64,000 bases of DNA from Cordylochernes scorpioides (lineage: Eukaryota; Arthropoda; Arachnida; Pseudoscorpiones; Chernetidae): NCBI GenBank assembly GCA_030710605.1, contig CP092872.1, forward strand, positions 94,706,922 to 94,770,921, in the 5' to 3' direction. Position 1 is the stretch's first letter, and every line of letters begins with the position of its first letter. Under the pieces are notes generated by a model. The model saw only the letters and a program-made list of their open reading frames with translations. It made no database searches and had not been told where the DNA came from. The translations under genes were made by a program, and so were the position numbers. Positions 41,965 through 51,768 of this stretch are shown here, piece after piece.

Positions 41965-42900
41965 TGGTTTCCTCACGAATTGAGTGAAAAGAAAAAGGAA
42001 AATCGAAGAACGATATCTGAAATCCTGCTGGAAAAGTTTAAAAAAATTCTTTTTTTCGTCGTATTGTGACTGGGAATGAAAAATGAGTGTATTTCGACAA
42101 TCCGAAGCGCAATAAAGCATGGGTAAGTCCAGGACAGCCAACAACTTCGACCGCCAAACCAAATTCAATGGCAATAAGGTTCTTCTGTACATCTGGTGGG
42201 ATCAGCGCGGCATACTTTACTACCAAATTCTACAACCAGGCGTCGCTGCTCATCGCTATCAACAATTAACACAGTTACGTCAAGAAAACGCAGTGAAACG
42301 AACCGAATGGGCGCAACGACATGGCAAGTTGATACTGCTTTATGGCAACGCAAAGCCGCATGTCGCACATTCGGTAAAAGGCACCCTGAAAGACTTCAAA
42401 TGGGAAGGCTTACCCTACCCGCCATACTCTCCAGACACCGCTCCATCGGATCATCGCCTCTTCCGGTCGTTTAATATATGTGTTTACAATTCTTCTATAT
42501 TTATAAGTTCAATTGAAAATGAAAAAGGAGGAGGGGGAGAAGAAACAAGCTCACTAAAAATCCTGGGTTCATCTGGCCCGCCTGATAGTACCCTGTAAGG
42601 GCTCCTGATCCAGGGATACAATATGAGCAGCGTCTGTACTCCATGTTAGGAGCGGCTGCACATGGGCTGGCTAACCAGCGCTTCCAGAATCGCGAAGAAG
42701 TTGAAAATTGACTTGATGAATGGATTGCTTCGAAACCAAATCTTTTTATATTTTTTTATGATTGCATCCATAAACTACCCAGTTTATGGAAGAATGATGT
42801 TGTATAAAACAATGGTAATTATTATTTTTATCTAGTACAATTTTCTTTCAATTTCATTAAATTTTCTAATAGAAAATAACGCGTAGTCATACTTGCGCAC
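41965..42900 (+). pseudogene. Mariner transposase relic, catalytically dead
   Basis: Frames encode PHELSEKKKENRRTISEILL, RRIVTGNEK, then a stop, VYFDNPKRNKAWVSPGQP, then (shifted frame) VLLYIWWDQRGILYYQIL, NAVKRTEWAQRHGKLILLYG and PPYSPDTAPSDHRLFRSF. This is a DD34D mariner of the type with WWDQ and SPDxAPSD. The first catalytic Asp (TGDEKW position) is Asn, the next Trp is a stop, and the second catalytic Asp (HDNA position) is Gly. The sequence is interrupted at about 42470-42655 and resumes as HGLANQRFQNREEVEN and LDEWIASKPNLFFYDCIHKLP. Confidence 0.9.
42470..42655 (+). mobile_element. Unidentified insertion in the mariner relic
   Basis: It falls exactly between FRS and the HGLANQRF segment of mariner. 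It contains AAAAATCCTGGGTTCATCTG, GCCCGCCTGATAG and CCATGTTAGGAGCGGCTGCA. I do not recognise the family. Confidence 0.5.
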
Positions 42901-42924
42901 CGAATAAATATTAAAAAAAATTCC

Positions 42925-42995
42925 CAATGCGGGATTCGATCCCAGATCTTGGCTGTAGAAAACCGACGGTGTATACCCCCGTCCACCGACCCCAC
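42925..42995 (-). mobile_element. SINE1-like head
   Basis: On the minus strand GGGTCGGTGGACGG and CTGGGATCGAATCCCGCATT, with a B-box-like GGGATCGAATCCC. Only the tRNA-like part is present. Confidence 0.6.
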
Positions 42996-43440
42996 CTATA
43001 AGTAATAAACTGTGTGGTACTTTAAGAACACGACAAGGTTCTATTAAAACGTATTTGTTGATGGTTGAAAAAATTCCAATTTGCTATCCCGGCGTTTATC
43101 TTCTTTCAATTTTTTTTTCGACGTGCCCATCACAGTTTCTCATCAATATTGGAAGTTGTGGCGAGGGACCAATTGTGTCAGCGATGTAATATTAACATGG
43201 CGGGCGACTTGAGCCGGCAATCCATCAGCCAATAGCGTGCCTTGGAATTTTTCTACCCATTTTGTTGTAGCCGTTGGGCCGTGTCTTTTATAAGAGGTAC
43301 ACTCACCTGTGTGTAGTGTTGTTTATTGATTGTATAGTATGAGTGATTTTTAGTCGAAATATCAAATTAATATTCAAGAAATGAGACTATTAATGGAAGA
43401 ATTTTTCTTTCCAAAAAAAGCACGTGCTTTCTAATGTCTT
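42996..43440. other. No recognised gene
   Basis: Single-copy. A GC-richer stretch at 43190-43330 has GCCAATAGCG and TTTTATAAGAGG within 75 bp, loosely promoter-like, but no transcript is recognisable downstream. Confidence 0.4.
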
Positions 43441-43461
43441 TAACGAAGATGAAGAATATTG

Positions 43462-43498
43462 AGAGGGCCTGGATCATCAGTGGTGAACCCTCACAGCG
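43462..43498 (-). mobile_element. M1 hairpin core
   Basis: GAGAGGGCCTGGATCATCAG and TGGTGAACCCTCACAGCGG; the 55-bp array starts at its edge. Confidence 0.7.
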
Positions 43499-44405
43499 GG
43501 TGGGCCACATGGTCTCTCCATATACCTCTCCTTCAGTGTCTTCCTCTACTGAGGGTGGGCCACATGGTCTCTCCATATCTCCCTCCTTCAGTGCTTTCCT
43601 CTACTGAAGGTGGGTCACATGGTCTCTTCATATCTCCCTCCTTCAGTGCTTTCCTCTACTGAAGGTGGCCCACATGGTCTCTCCATATCTCCCTCCTTCA
43701 GTGCCTTCCTCTACTGAGGGTGGGCCACATGGTCTCTATATTTCTCTCCTTCATTGTCTTCCTCTACTGAAGGTGGGCCACATGGTCTCTCCATATCTCC
43801 CTCCTTCAGTGCCTTCCTCTACTGAAGGTGGCCCTCATGGTCTCTCCATACCTCCCTCCTTCAGTGCCTTCCTCTACTGAAGGTGGCCCACATGGTCTCT
43901 CCATATCTCCCTCCTTCAGTGTCTTCCTCTACTGAAGGTGGGCCACATGGTCTCTATATTTCTCTCCTTCATTGTCTTCCTCTACTGAAGGTGGGCCACA
44001 TGGTCTCTCCATATCTCCCTCATTCAGTGCCTTCCTCTACTGAAGGTGGCCCACATGGTCTCTCCATATCTCCCTCCTTCAGTGTCTTCCTCTATTGAAG
44101 GTGGGCCACATGGTCTCTCCATATCTCCCTCCTTCAGTGTCTTCCTCTACTGAAGGTGGGCCACATGGTCTCTCCATATCTCCCTCCTTCAGTGTCTTCC
44201 TCTACTGAAGGTGGGCCACATGGTCTCTCCATATCTCCCTCCTTCAGTGTCTTCCTCTACTGAAGGTGGGCCACATGGTCTCTCCATATCTCCCTCCTTC
44301 AGTGTCTTCCTCTACTGAAGGTGGGCCACATAGTCTCTCCATATCTCCCTCCTTCAGTGTCTTCCTCTACTGAAGGTGGGCCACATGGTCTCTCCATATC
44401 GCCAT
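43499..44405 (+). repeat. 55-bp minisatellite, about 16 copies
   Basis: Unit GGTGGGCCACATGGTCTCTC, CATATCTCCCTCCTTCAGTG, TCTTCCTCTACTGAA. Variants TCTATATTTCTC and GTGCCTT recur with a period of several units, showing block duplication. It begins at an M1 hairpin. Confidence 0.95.
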
Positions 44406-44649
44406 CCGCTTCATCTCCTCATATGTCCATTGTGTCGTCCATATATTCTGGCCGTCTTTTTACGCACGGTGTCTACCCGTAGATCTTTCCCCCCAGAACC
44501 GTCATCAGTGTCTCTCCCATTGATCCACCAATCACATGTTATCAAACGTCAGTTTTCGTTTTTTTTTTTATGGCCATCACAAGCTGACGCTCTGTTCCCA
44601 TTCGATCTAATATTTTCGTTGATTTTTAAAATTTATTTTCAACAATGGT
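44406..44649. other. No recognised gene
   Basis: Single-copy sequence following the array. Confidence 0.45.
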
Positions 44650-44850
44650 GGCCTACTTAAGCTAACGAGGGCCAAAAACCTGAAACGCGTGCGTAATTAG
44701 ATTTTCTTGATTAATCAAGAAAGAAATAGTTTGACCAATATTCTGGAAATTAATTGAAAACCTCGAGTGGTTGATATTTATTTCGTTAGATGGCGATAAT
44801 ATATCAACAACTTTCAGTTGAAAGATCATGAGATACATTTTTCCTAAAAA
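44650..44850 (+). mobile_element. Element M3 copy, hammerhead degenerate
   Basis: CTAACGAGGGCCAAAAACC, TGAAACGCGTGCGTAATTAG, CTTGATTAATCAAG, GACCAATATTCTGG and GATGGCGATAATATATC. The core is CTAACGA and the stem II partner is ACCT, so it is inactive. Confidence 0.7.
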
Positions 44851-44899
44851 ATAAATAATTCAACAGGTTTTACAAAGATGAGTTTTGTTTCATTTTTAT

Positions 44900-45705
44900 T
44901 TCAAACGTTCGGGAATTTCCACTCATCAACAGGAGTACAAAATATGAAACGCCCTTTGATGCTGTCTATAATCGAATTATATTTTTCATTAAGTTGTTAA
45001 CGTGATAATCCTGTTGAAGGATTGACAAGTCCGAAAGCTTGAAAATAAAAAGTTGCATAAGAAACTTAACCCTGGAAGCTTCATTTCATAATAATCGAAT
45101 GAAGCTTTCGGTCATTTCCGCCTGTCTACAGGAGTACAAAATATGAAACGCCCTTTGATGGTATTTATAATCGAATTGTATTTTTCATTAAGTTGTTAAC
45201 GTGATACTCCTGTTGAAGGACTCACAAGTCCGAAAGCTTGAAAATAAAAAGTTGCATAAGAAACTTAACCCTGGAAGCTTCATTTCATAATAATCGAATG
45301 AAGCTTTCGGTCATTTCCGCCTGTCTACAGGAGTAGAAAATATGAAACGCCGTTTGATGGTATTTATAATCGAATTGTATTTTTCATTAAGTTGTTAACG
45401 TGATAATCCTGTTGAAGGACTGACAAGTCCGAAAGCTTGAAAATAAAAAGTTGCATAAGAAACTTAACCCTGGAAGCTTCATTTCATAATAATCGAATGA
45501 AGCTTTCGGTCATTTCCGCCTGTCTACAGGAGTACAAAATATGAAACGCCCTTTGATGCTGTCTATAATCGAATTGTATTTTTCATTAAGTTGTTAACAT
45601 GATACTCCTGTTGAAGGATTGACAAGTCCGAAAGCTTGAAAATAAAAAGTTGCATAAGAAACTTAACCCTGGAAGCTTCATTTCATAATAATCGAATGTA
45701 GATAT
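44900..45705 (+). repeat. Four tandem copies of a 199-bp unit with a hammerhead-like hairpin
   Basis: AGGAGTACAAAATATGAAAC starts at 44931, 45130, 45329 and 45528, exact 199-bp spacing. Each unit has CTGTTGA, then AGGACTGACAAGTCC (a GGACT/AGTCC hairpin), then GAAAGCTTG and AAAATAAAAAG. This matches the order of a hammerhead core, but the first box is CTGTTGA (A replaced by T at the sixth core position) and no convincing stem I is seen. Confidence 0.9.
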
Positions 45706-45986
45706 TTGTTTTAAAAAACAACGGTGAGTTTTATAATCTATATAATATCTATCTCCTCGTTGGTATTCCAATCTCTCCTGTTTTGGAAAAGTACTAAAGG
45801 GAAATTACTAATACAGAAGGTCATAAACACTTTATGATAACGAGCTCCCGTGAGAAAAAGGAATAGAAGCGTGCTTAGAATTATCTGTTTCTACAGCGTT
45901 AGGTCTAAAATCAATCTAAATATTTCGTTTAGCATTTATATATATTGTAGTAAAGTATTTTATTAACAGTTTATATAAACATTTTA

Positions 45987-46126
45987 ATGATTGTAAAACG
46001 ACATTTGAAATACTATCACGCATGTGTTTCTTTTCAACGGAAAATCAAAATTTATTTCAAGGAGAAATAACGATGATAGTATTGTGATGAACCGTGATAG
46101 AATTTCAAATGTCGTTTTACAATCAT
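45987..46126. mobile_element. Short MITE with about 33-bp inverted ends
   Basis: ATGATTGTAAAACGACATTT and GAAATACTATCAC at the left match GTGATAGAATTTC and AAATGTCGTTTTACAATCAT at the right. The 140-bp interior is non-coding. Confidence 0.9.
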
Positions 46127-46356
46127 AAGCCCCATTATATTATATTGTATTTTAATGTTTATATTTTTCTACTCTCAGTAAACCTCCCTCGTTGCTTTTC
46201 TGATATATTTTGTGAATGTTAATTTAGACTTGCCTTAAATATATTTTGGTATCATCTTGAAGTGGGTCTTTCCTAATTTTACTACGTTACAATATTGAAA
46301 AAAAAAACATATTGTTTGTTTATATCTTATGTAAGGAATAATGTAGGTATTCTTGT
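46127..46356. other. No recognised gene
   Basis: AT-rich single-copy sequence. Confidence 0.45.
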
Positions 46357-46810
46357 ACTATTTATTTATGCTTATGAGGTGATACAGCAGCGTATTTACA
46401 ATTAGAGAGGAGACAAAATGAATTAAATCTAGAAAAAAGAAGAGCTGCTGTATTGTCCGTGAGGTCAAGAGACGTACGGACCTCTGTGGTGTTGATCTCT
46501 TGGCGGAACGACTTGGAAGTGGGACTCGGGCCCCCCCACTGCGGCAAAGTGGATCAACTTCGGGGGGGATTCTTGTACTAAAAAAGACTATTGGACCCAT
46601 CTTTGCCTCCCCCTGATCTCCGCGGATCACCACCCTACCCTCCCTGATCCTCCTCTACATCCCGGCTCTCCTGGCCTCACCTGGCGATGATCCCCTGGCC
46701 ACCCATCCCCAGGCCCCTCCAGCAGTTCTTTGTATATATTCCGCTTTATGCGTCCATCGGGGCTCAAAAATCATTCATTCTGGTTAGCAGCCCCGTAAAT
46801 AAAGATATTT
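46357..46810 (-). pseudogene. LINE 3' region plus repeat R30
   Basis: 46357-46442 equals the 3' UTR at 34225-34308. The adjoining minus-strand frame has GGPSPTSKSFRQEINTTEVR, a likely ORF2 tail. 46625-46805 is the inverted copy of the GC-rich repeat at 30035-30185. Confidence 0.7.
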
Positions 46811-47134
46811 CCGTACTAAAAAGAAGTACCTCTCCCTTTAAAACTTCTTAAAACTCTTAAATCATAGCCACCTCATGAATTGGATTTCCACTATCATTGT
46901 GAATAAAACAAAGAAAACTTAAATGTTGAAGGAAAGCCTGGGTAGAGAGTTGGTGACTTCAGTACATGGCTCCAGGAATCCGGATTGCCTCAAGAGAGAG
47001 GGAGCTGTATCATCTTGAAGTGTGTCTTCCTAATTGTCTACCTATACAATATATCTCAAAATAGGCTACCTCTCCCTTTAAAAACATATTAAAATAATGC
47101 ATTTCTCGAATTACCATACCCAGTTCTAACATTG

Positions 47135-47345
47135 TTTTTTTTTTATTTATTTATTTCGTCTCAATTTACAGGTGTTACATTCGAGCACAGCTCGCGAGTC
47201 ACCTTGTCCTGGCTATTTACACATGGCGAGTTGGTGAAGTAGATGTGGTCCCCCTAGGCCTTGCAGGAGGGCAGCTGTTGGGCGATGAGCTCTTGACTAA
47301 GTGTCAGGGCCGGGTCGTCGGAATCGGGGATTGATATCTCCTTTA
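47135..47345 (-). pseudogene. Probable LINE 3' end
   Basis: On the minus strand a GC-rich frame (SDDPALTLSQELIAQQL) leads to TGTAAATTGAGACGAAATAA and a (AAAT)n tail at 47138-47160. The frame has stops. Retrotransposon origin is inferred from the composition change and tail. Confidence 0.5.
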
Positions 47346-47500
47346 TTTTGTAGAATATCTTGTATGGTTGGACATATTGTTTTGGCGTATTTTCTGCTTA
47401 TATAGTAGCTGGTCCTATAGATGGAATTATTATTTGAGAAATCTATAAGCTGTGAAAGCTGTTGTGTTATATATTTATTATCTTAGATAAAATTATTATA

Positions 47501-47716
47501 GTACACCCATGGATAAAATTTAAGGAAGTTGTTCACATCTTTTAACATATATATCGGGATTGAGACAATAACTCGGAAAGATATTACAGTAACCTTTATT
47601 GAAGACGCGAGATAACCAAGTGTGAACAAAATTGTCTCTGTCTCATAAAAAAAAAAAAAAAGAAGACCCGGGCGGCATCAAAGACTTTCCACTTCCTTCA
47701 TTTTTTGTCCACTAGT
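47501..47716 (+). mobile_element. MITE-A single copy
   Basis: ACACCCATGGATAAAATTTA at the left and TTTTGTCCACTAGTG at the right, with one module and the unique half (A run, GGCGGCATCAAAGACTTTCC). Confidence 0.88.
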
Positions 47717-48134
47717 GAATTTTCTAATTGTTTTTACACAATTAATATTAACAATAAGTTTCATTATTAAATTAAATAATAGAGCATTCGAGAAAATTTA
47801 TGCTATTATGGGTTTGTGATATTTATGAATCTTTGCTCTTCCGCAAATATCCCAATATTTCCTGATCCCAAAGGACAGTAGGAAGTTGTTTTATTAATTT
47901 TTTTTATCGTGCTAAATGGATTCTATATCGTACGCCTATTTTGCGTGGACTGGAGAAATCATTTCACTTGAACGAGGATTCCTTGAAGAAAGAGAAAGAG
48001 AGAGAGAGATTTATAACCTAGGTTCCTGGAGCCCAGAACACCAACAACCTGGGCTGTCCAGCTCACTAGTAAGTAACTAGTGTTGAGTGCTACAACAAGC
48101 AAGATATATTCTGTCTTTTAAAACTATATTATCA

Positions 48135-48218
48135 GTCAGGATGGCCGAGCGGTCTAAGGCGCTGCGTTCAGGTCGCAGTCTACTCTTGTAGGCGTGGGTT
48201 CGAATCCCACTTCTGACA
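48135..48218 (+). tRNA. tRNA-Leu(CAG)
   Basis: The acceptor stem GTCAGGA pairs with TTCTGAC (one G-U). The D arm carries the A box TGGCCGAGCGG, the anticodon arm is CTGCG..CGCAG with loop TTCAGGT and anticodon CAG, and the long variable arm is as expected for leucine. The T arm GTGGGTTCGAATCCCAC holds the B box. There is no intron. A TTCTTTTT run right after it can stop RNA polymerase III. Likely a functional nuclear gene, as all stems are paired. Confidence 0.97.
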
Positions 48219-48239
48219 TTCTTTTTATTATTATTATTA

Positions 48240-48375
48240 TTATTTTTTTTTACACCCAGATATATTTTCGACTAAGAAAATTTCTCATATAACGTATTAG
48301 TACAAGCTTTCAAACTTTACCGTTCTTCTTCAGGTGTTCTCTAATATGAAAAAGAGTTTTAGTTTCGTAGCAGAG
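48240..48375 (-). mobile_element. Half of a foldback-type element
   Basis: TACAAGCTTTCAAACTTTAC and CGTTCTTCTTCAGG form, on the minus strand, CTGAAGA, AACGGTAAAGTT and TGAAAGCTTG, the arm module seen at 31925 and 59351. Confidence 0.55.
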
Positions 48376-48479
48376 AGAGAGTACGTGTAGAAATGTTTTA
48401 GAATCTGTATCAATACGTTACATTAAAAATAAACCTTTTTTTCTTAAAGTTATAGTCATCATAAAAACACAAGGTAATA

Positions 48480-48900
48480 AGACCAAATCCAAATAAATAA
48501 ATAAATAGTTTTATTTTATTTATTTGGATTAGGTCTTATTATAAGTTCAAAATCACATTAATAGGTACCGCTCAGCAAGAGCAACCTAGTTCATGACAAT
48601 TGAAACAATGAATAATAAGTGAAGGTTATTCACATATTAAACAAATTTTAACGCGGGATTCAATCCCGGTTCATGACTGTCGGGAATCGAGGGTGTTACC
48701 TACTCGTCCACCGACTTATAGGTCTTATTACCTTGTGTTTATAATCTTTAATCCAAATTGTACCTTATCAAGACTAAATCTAAGTAAATAAATAGTGTGT
48801 GACGTTTCGGTAACAACATTGTTATCTACACACTCTTTATTAAATTTGGATTTGGACTTATTAACTCTCTTGTGTATCTAATCTATAATCCAAATTGTAC
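48480..48900. mobile_element. Foldback element interrupted by SINE2
   Basis: GACCAAATCCAAATAAATAA is mirrored by TTTATTTGGATTAGGTC. On the right flank further AAATCTAAGTAAATAAATAG, GACGTTTCGGTAACAAC and TTTGGATTTGGAC words continue the same motif set. Confidence 0.6.
48542..48718 (-). mobile_element. SINE2 copy with 12-bp target duplication
   Basis: Flanked by TAGGTCTTATTA (48530-48541 and 48719-48730). On the minus strand the tRNA-like head GTCGGTGGACGAGTAGG and ACCGGGATTGAATCCCGCGT is at the right edge and the tail with GCTCTTGCTGAGCGGTACC at the left. Confidence 0.9.
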
Positions 48901-49078
48901 TTTATCATAAAAACGATCTTTTAGTGGTCAAGATATCTTTCCCCCCCTTTTTTTTTCAAGAAAAAATGGTTATTTTTTGGCCGGAAAATGTCATACTATC
49001 GACCCTTCTTGACAAAACTATGTCTTCGTCATTATTGAGTGAAATATAGCAATATAAAATTGCGGAAGAGGATATTGT

Positions 49079-49206
49079 TCATGTGCCAAAAAAGCACCTC
49101 TCCCTTCAAATATGCATTAGAGCAATTTTTTTTACTAGGGTGATATAAGTAATGTATTGTTCTAATGAATATTTAAAGGGAGATGTGCCTCTTTTTGGTA
49201 CATGTA
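49079..49206. mobile_element. MITE M7
   Basis: CATGTGCCAAAAAAGCACCT, CTCCCTT at the left and AAGGGAGATGTGCCTC, TTTTTGGTACATG at the right, with GGTGATATAAGTAATG between. Related pieces lie at 50615-50745, 51128-51245, 51315-51370 and 51400-51500. Confidence 0.8.
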
Positions 49207-49610
49207 TATATGTAGATGGAAAATTTGCCGGTAGGAAATTAATCCATAGAAGCATAGGGCGCCTCTCCCCTATGCTTCTATGGATTAATTTCCTCCCGGC
49301 AAATTTTCCATCTATATTCTAGCCATAGATTTGGCCCAGCCACCTTGTCAGCAAAACACCTCTTTGGTAGATTGTCAAGATTCCATTAGATCCCGTGTGG
49401 ATCTCATAGAATAAAGTCCGCCCTAGACTGACGAGGGCCATTAGCCCGAAACCATGGTGTCTAGGTGGATGCTTCTCAGTTTTCCAAAGCTGGTGTTGTG
49501 GCTTTGTCACCGACCTGAGGCCGCTAGTTGCGGCGACGGTCAATAGATGGCGTCAGGTTTTGACGTTTATTTTGACGGGAGAGGCGACCATTGCTTCTAT
49601 GTATATATGT
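49205..49610 (+). mobile_element. Foldback element M2, copy 5
   Basis: The left side is a near-perfect palindrome (49213-49313, arms about 47 bp, TAGATGGAAAATTTGCCGG and complement). M2 landmarks follow (GGATCTCATAGAATAAAG, the hammerhead, GGCGACGGTCAATAGATGG and TATTTTGACGGGAGAGGCG). Confidence 0.85.
49426..49469 (+). ncRNA. Hammerhead ribozyme with mutated cleavage site (M2 copy 5)
   Basis: Stem I CCTAGA/TCTAGG, core CTGACGA, stem II GGGC/GCCC and GAAA are intact. The triplet is GTG (49457-49459) instead of GTC. The hammerhead requires any base except G at that position, so self-cleavage should be blocked. Confidence 0.78.
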
Positions 49611-49796
49611 GTGGTTGGAACTTTGAAGAAGCGTAAAGTCCTTTCTTAGAGAGATTTGAAGGTTCAAAACATGTTTATAGATGTAGGTTAAGGATGTATT
49701 CATGAAAATAAGCATTGTGCTGGGATTGGCTAGTACGTGTTATAAATAGAATTAAATGGTATATACTTTAAATACTTAATATCAAGTACTCCGGAA

Positions 49797-50108
49797 AAAG
49801 TTTATTTTCTAATTTATTAGCATTGGTAAGTTTTCGAGTTAACTCTTTCACAGGCGTTTCTTCCAAATAATACATTTTAAAATAGATATTTTTAAACAGC
49901 CCTTACGTATGACTGGACTCCAGCCTATCAGAATTACTTTAAATATTGCTTTTATAAGTCTAATAGACTCGAATGTAGAGTCATACGTAAGAGCTGTTTA
50001 CAAATTTTTATTTCGGAATGTATATACTTGGAATAAACGGCCTGTGAAAGAGTTCTTTAACTCGAAAGCTTGGCAATAATAATAAAATTGGAAAATAAAC
50101 TTTTTCTT
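49797..50108. mobile_element. Foldback element with hairpin modules
   Basis: Left arm AAGTTTATTTTCTAATTTAT, AACTCTTTCACAGGC; right arm GCCTGTGAAAGAGTTC, ACTCGAAAGCTTGGCAATAA, TTGGAAAATAAACTT. Inner arms GCCCTTACGTATGACT and AGTCATACGTAAGAGC also pair. Target-like TACTC and GAGTA lie outside. Confidence 0.8.
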
Positions 50109-50133
50109 GAGTATTTGATATTGTCACGTGGAG

Positions 50134-50291
50134 AATTAGGAAAGACAAACTTCAGGATGACACAGCAATTTATTTAAAGGCAAGAACAAACTATAAATGA
50201 TAAGAAACGAGGGAAGTGTACAGAGAGTAGCAAAATATAAACATAAAAATGATACTCTGTTAATAAAATAATAAATACTTTGTTACAATAT
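50134..50291. mobile_element. Dispersed repeat with TG..CA ends, possible short LTR
   Basis: TGTCACGTGG at the left, TTGTTACA at the right, with ATAT on each side as a possible 4-bp duplication. Shares its interior with 33114-33321. At 158 bp it is short for an LTR. Confidence 0.45.
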
Positions 50292-50337
50292 TTAATCGAA
50301 AAGATAGAGGCTGCCTGGCCGGCATTCATATTTATAT

Positions 50338-50434
50338 GAAAAATAGACACTTCGGCCAGTTGGAGTTTTTTATTTTCTCTTTACTTTTACTTTCTTTAAA
50401 TAAAAAACTCCAACTGGCCGAAGTGTCTATTTTT
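50338..50434. repeat. Palindrome with about 36-bp arms
   Basis: AAAAATAGACACTTCGGCCA, GTTGGAGTTTTTTATT is mirrored exactly around a 24-base pyrimidine-rich centre. The CTTCGGCCAG word and the adjoining GGCTGCCTGGCCGGCATTC link it to the MITE at 20683-20885. Confidence 0.88.
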
Positions 50435-50539
50435 TATATAAACAATATTTAATGTTCGATTTAAATTGATTGATAGCGCGGTCTATAGCTAATCGCAGCA
50501 CAATGTTTATTTACGTTAAAACATCCTTAATCTGCAACT

Positions 50540-51500
50540 ATAAATATGTTTTAAACCTTCAAATCTCTAAGAAAAGGAGCTTACGTTTCTTCAAAGTTTC
50601 AAACAAACATATATAAACGTACCAAATTAAGGTACCTTACCTTTTAAATATACATTTGTAGAATGCATCACTTATATCACCCTAGTAAAAATTGATCTAA
50701 TGTATATTTAAAGGGAGAGGTGGTTCTTCTCTCAAACCTTTAAGTCTCTAAGAAAGGAGCTGATTGTAACAATAGACTAAGAGGGTCATTAAAATATACT
50801 TCTTCTTCTTCTTTGCTTATCCCTAGTACACGTGGTACAGGCCATGATAATCATAGTGGGTAGAAGTTGGCGACTGCTTTTACTGTAAGCGCACCACATG
50901 TCTATACATGTGAAAAGCAGTTCGACTTTGCACTCACAAATTTGCCAGAGCCCCGTTTGGTTACTTGCACTCGCTGGTGGGGTTGGACTTTTGCAAGAAT
51001 CAGGGGGCATTTGGAGCATTTTTTTTCTTAAATCAGAAAAAAAGTGTCCAATGCGGGATAAAATATACTTAATTGTCTAAGAAAAGGACTTTAGGTTTCT
51101 TCAAAGTTTCAACCAAACATATATACACGTACCAAATTAAGGTACCTTACCTTTTAAATATGGATTAGAACAATGCATTACTTTTTATCATCCTACTGAA
51201 AATTGATCTAATGTATTAAAATAAAAACATAAAGCTTCCAGGGAAAAGTTTCTTTTAAAAATATTTTTTTATTTAAAAAATATCTCGAGCTTTCGGGCAA
51301 GTAAGCCCTTCTACGGGAGAAAATGATCTAATGTATATTTAAAGGGAGAGGTGTTTTTCTCTCTCAATTCTTCAAATCTCCTAAAAAGGAGCTAACGGTT
51401 CTTCAAAGTTCCAACCACACATTTATACATGTACCAAATGGGGCACCTTAACTTTTAAATATACATTGGAACAATGCATTACTTATATCATTTTACAATA
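50540..51500. repeat. Region of repeated M7 pieces
   Basis: The word group CTAAGAAAGGAGC, TTCTTCAAAGTTTCAACCA, TACCAAATTAAGGTACCTTA and ATGTATATTTAAAGGGAGAG recurs three times (about 50560, 51080 and 51370), with a SINE1 in one gap and an M6-type arm (CGAGCTTTCGGGCAAGTAAG) at 51290. Confidence 0.7.
50802..51059 (-). mobile_element. SINE1, 5'-truncated, with 11-bp target duplication
   Basis: Flanked by AAAATATACTT (50791-50801 and 51060-51070). The tail side GCTTATCCCTAGTACACG is at the left. The copy breaks off at ATGCGGGAT within the B box, so it lacks the tRNA-like head. Truncation with a duplication is as expected for LINE-driven insertion. Confidence 0.92.
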
Positions 51501-51578
51501 TTTTCTGCAACGTGATGGTATAAATTGTAGCTAAATGATGTATTCTGGCATGCAGAGGGTCTCCAGAAAGTGACTTAC

Positions 51579-51768
51579 CGAGACCTGGTACAATGATGTT
51601 GAAGAAACAGAGGAGAAAGGCCAACGGTAGTGGCATCATTGGTACAGCCTTGCGGAAACGGCCATGCCTCTCCCTGACTTGTACAATCTCATAGTTGTTG
51701 GTGGGGCGGTCGAATTGGTCAGGTGTGCCTATGGCGGACACCACCTGAGTCTTGGTGACCACTCCCAT
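51579..51768 (-). CDS. First coding exon of a Stum/SPEC3-like membrane protein
   Basis: The SPEC3/Stum family comprises small membrane proteins; Drosophila Stum is needed in mechanosensory neurons. ATG at 51768 has a good context (GACATGG) and an in-frame TAG 13 codons upstream. The exon encodes 63 residues plus one base: MGVVTKTQVV.., a polar N-terminus with GTPDQFDRP, basic RERHGRFRK, then the conserved start of the first hydrophobic segment MPLPLAFLLCF and NIIVPGLG. The PxMPxPxAxxC and N..xPGLG pattern is the family signature. The coding sequence ends at a donor reading G|GTAAGT on the minus strand, so the rest of the gene lies to the left beyond an intron. I did not find a second exon in the window. 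It is the only convincing host coding sequence here. Confidence 0.82.

Noticed and set aside
43459-44098. Repetitive open frames with a VSPYLPPS repeat
   Set aside because: Translation of the 55-bp minisatellite; the frame changes between units.
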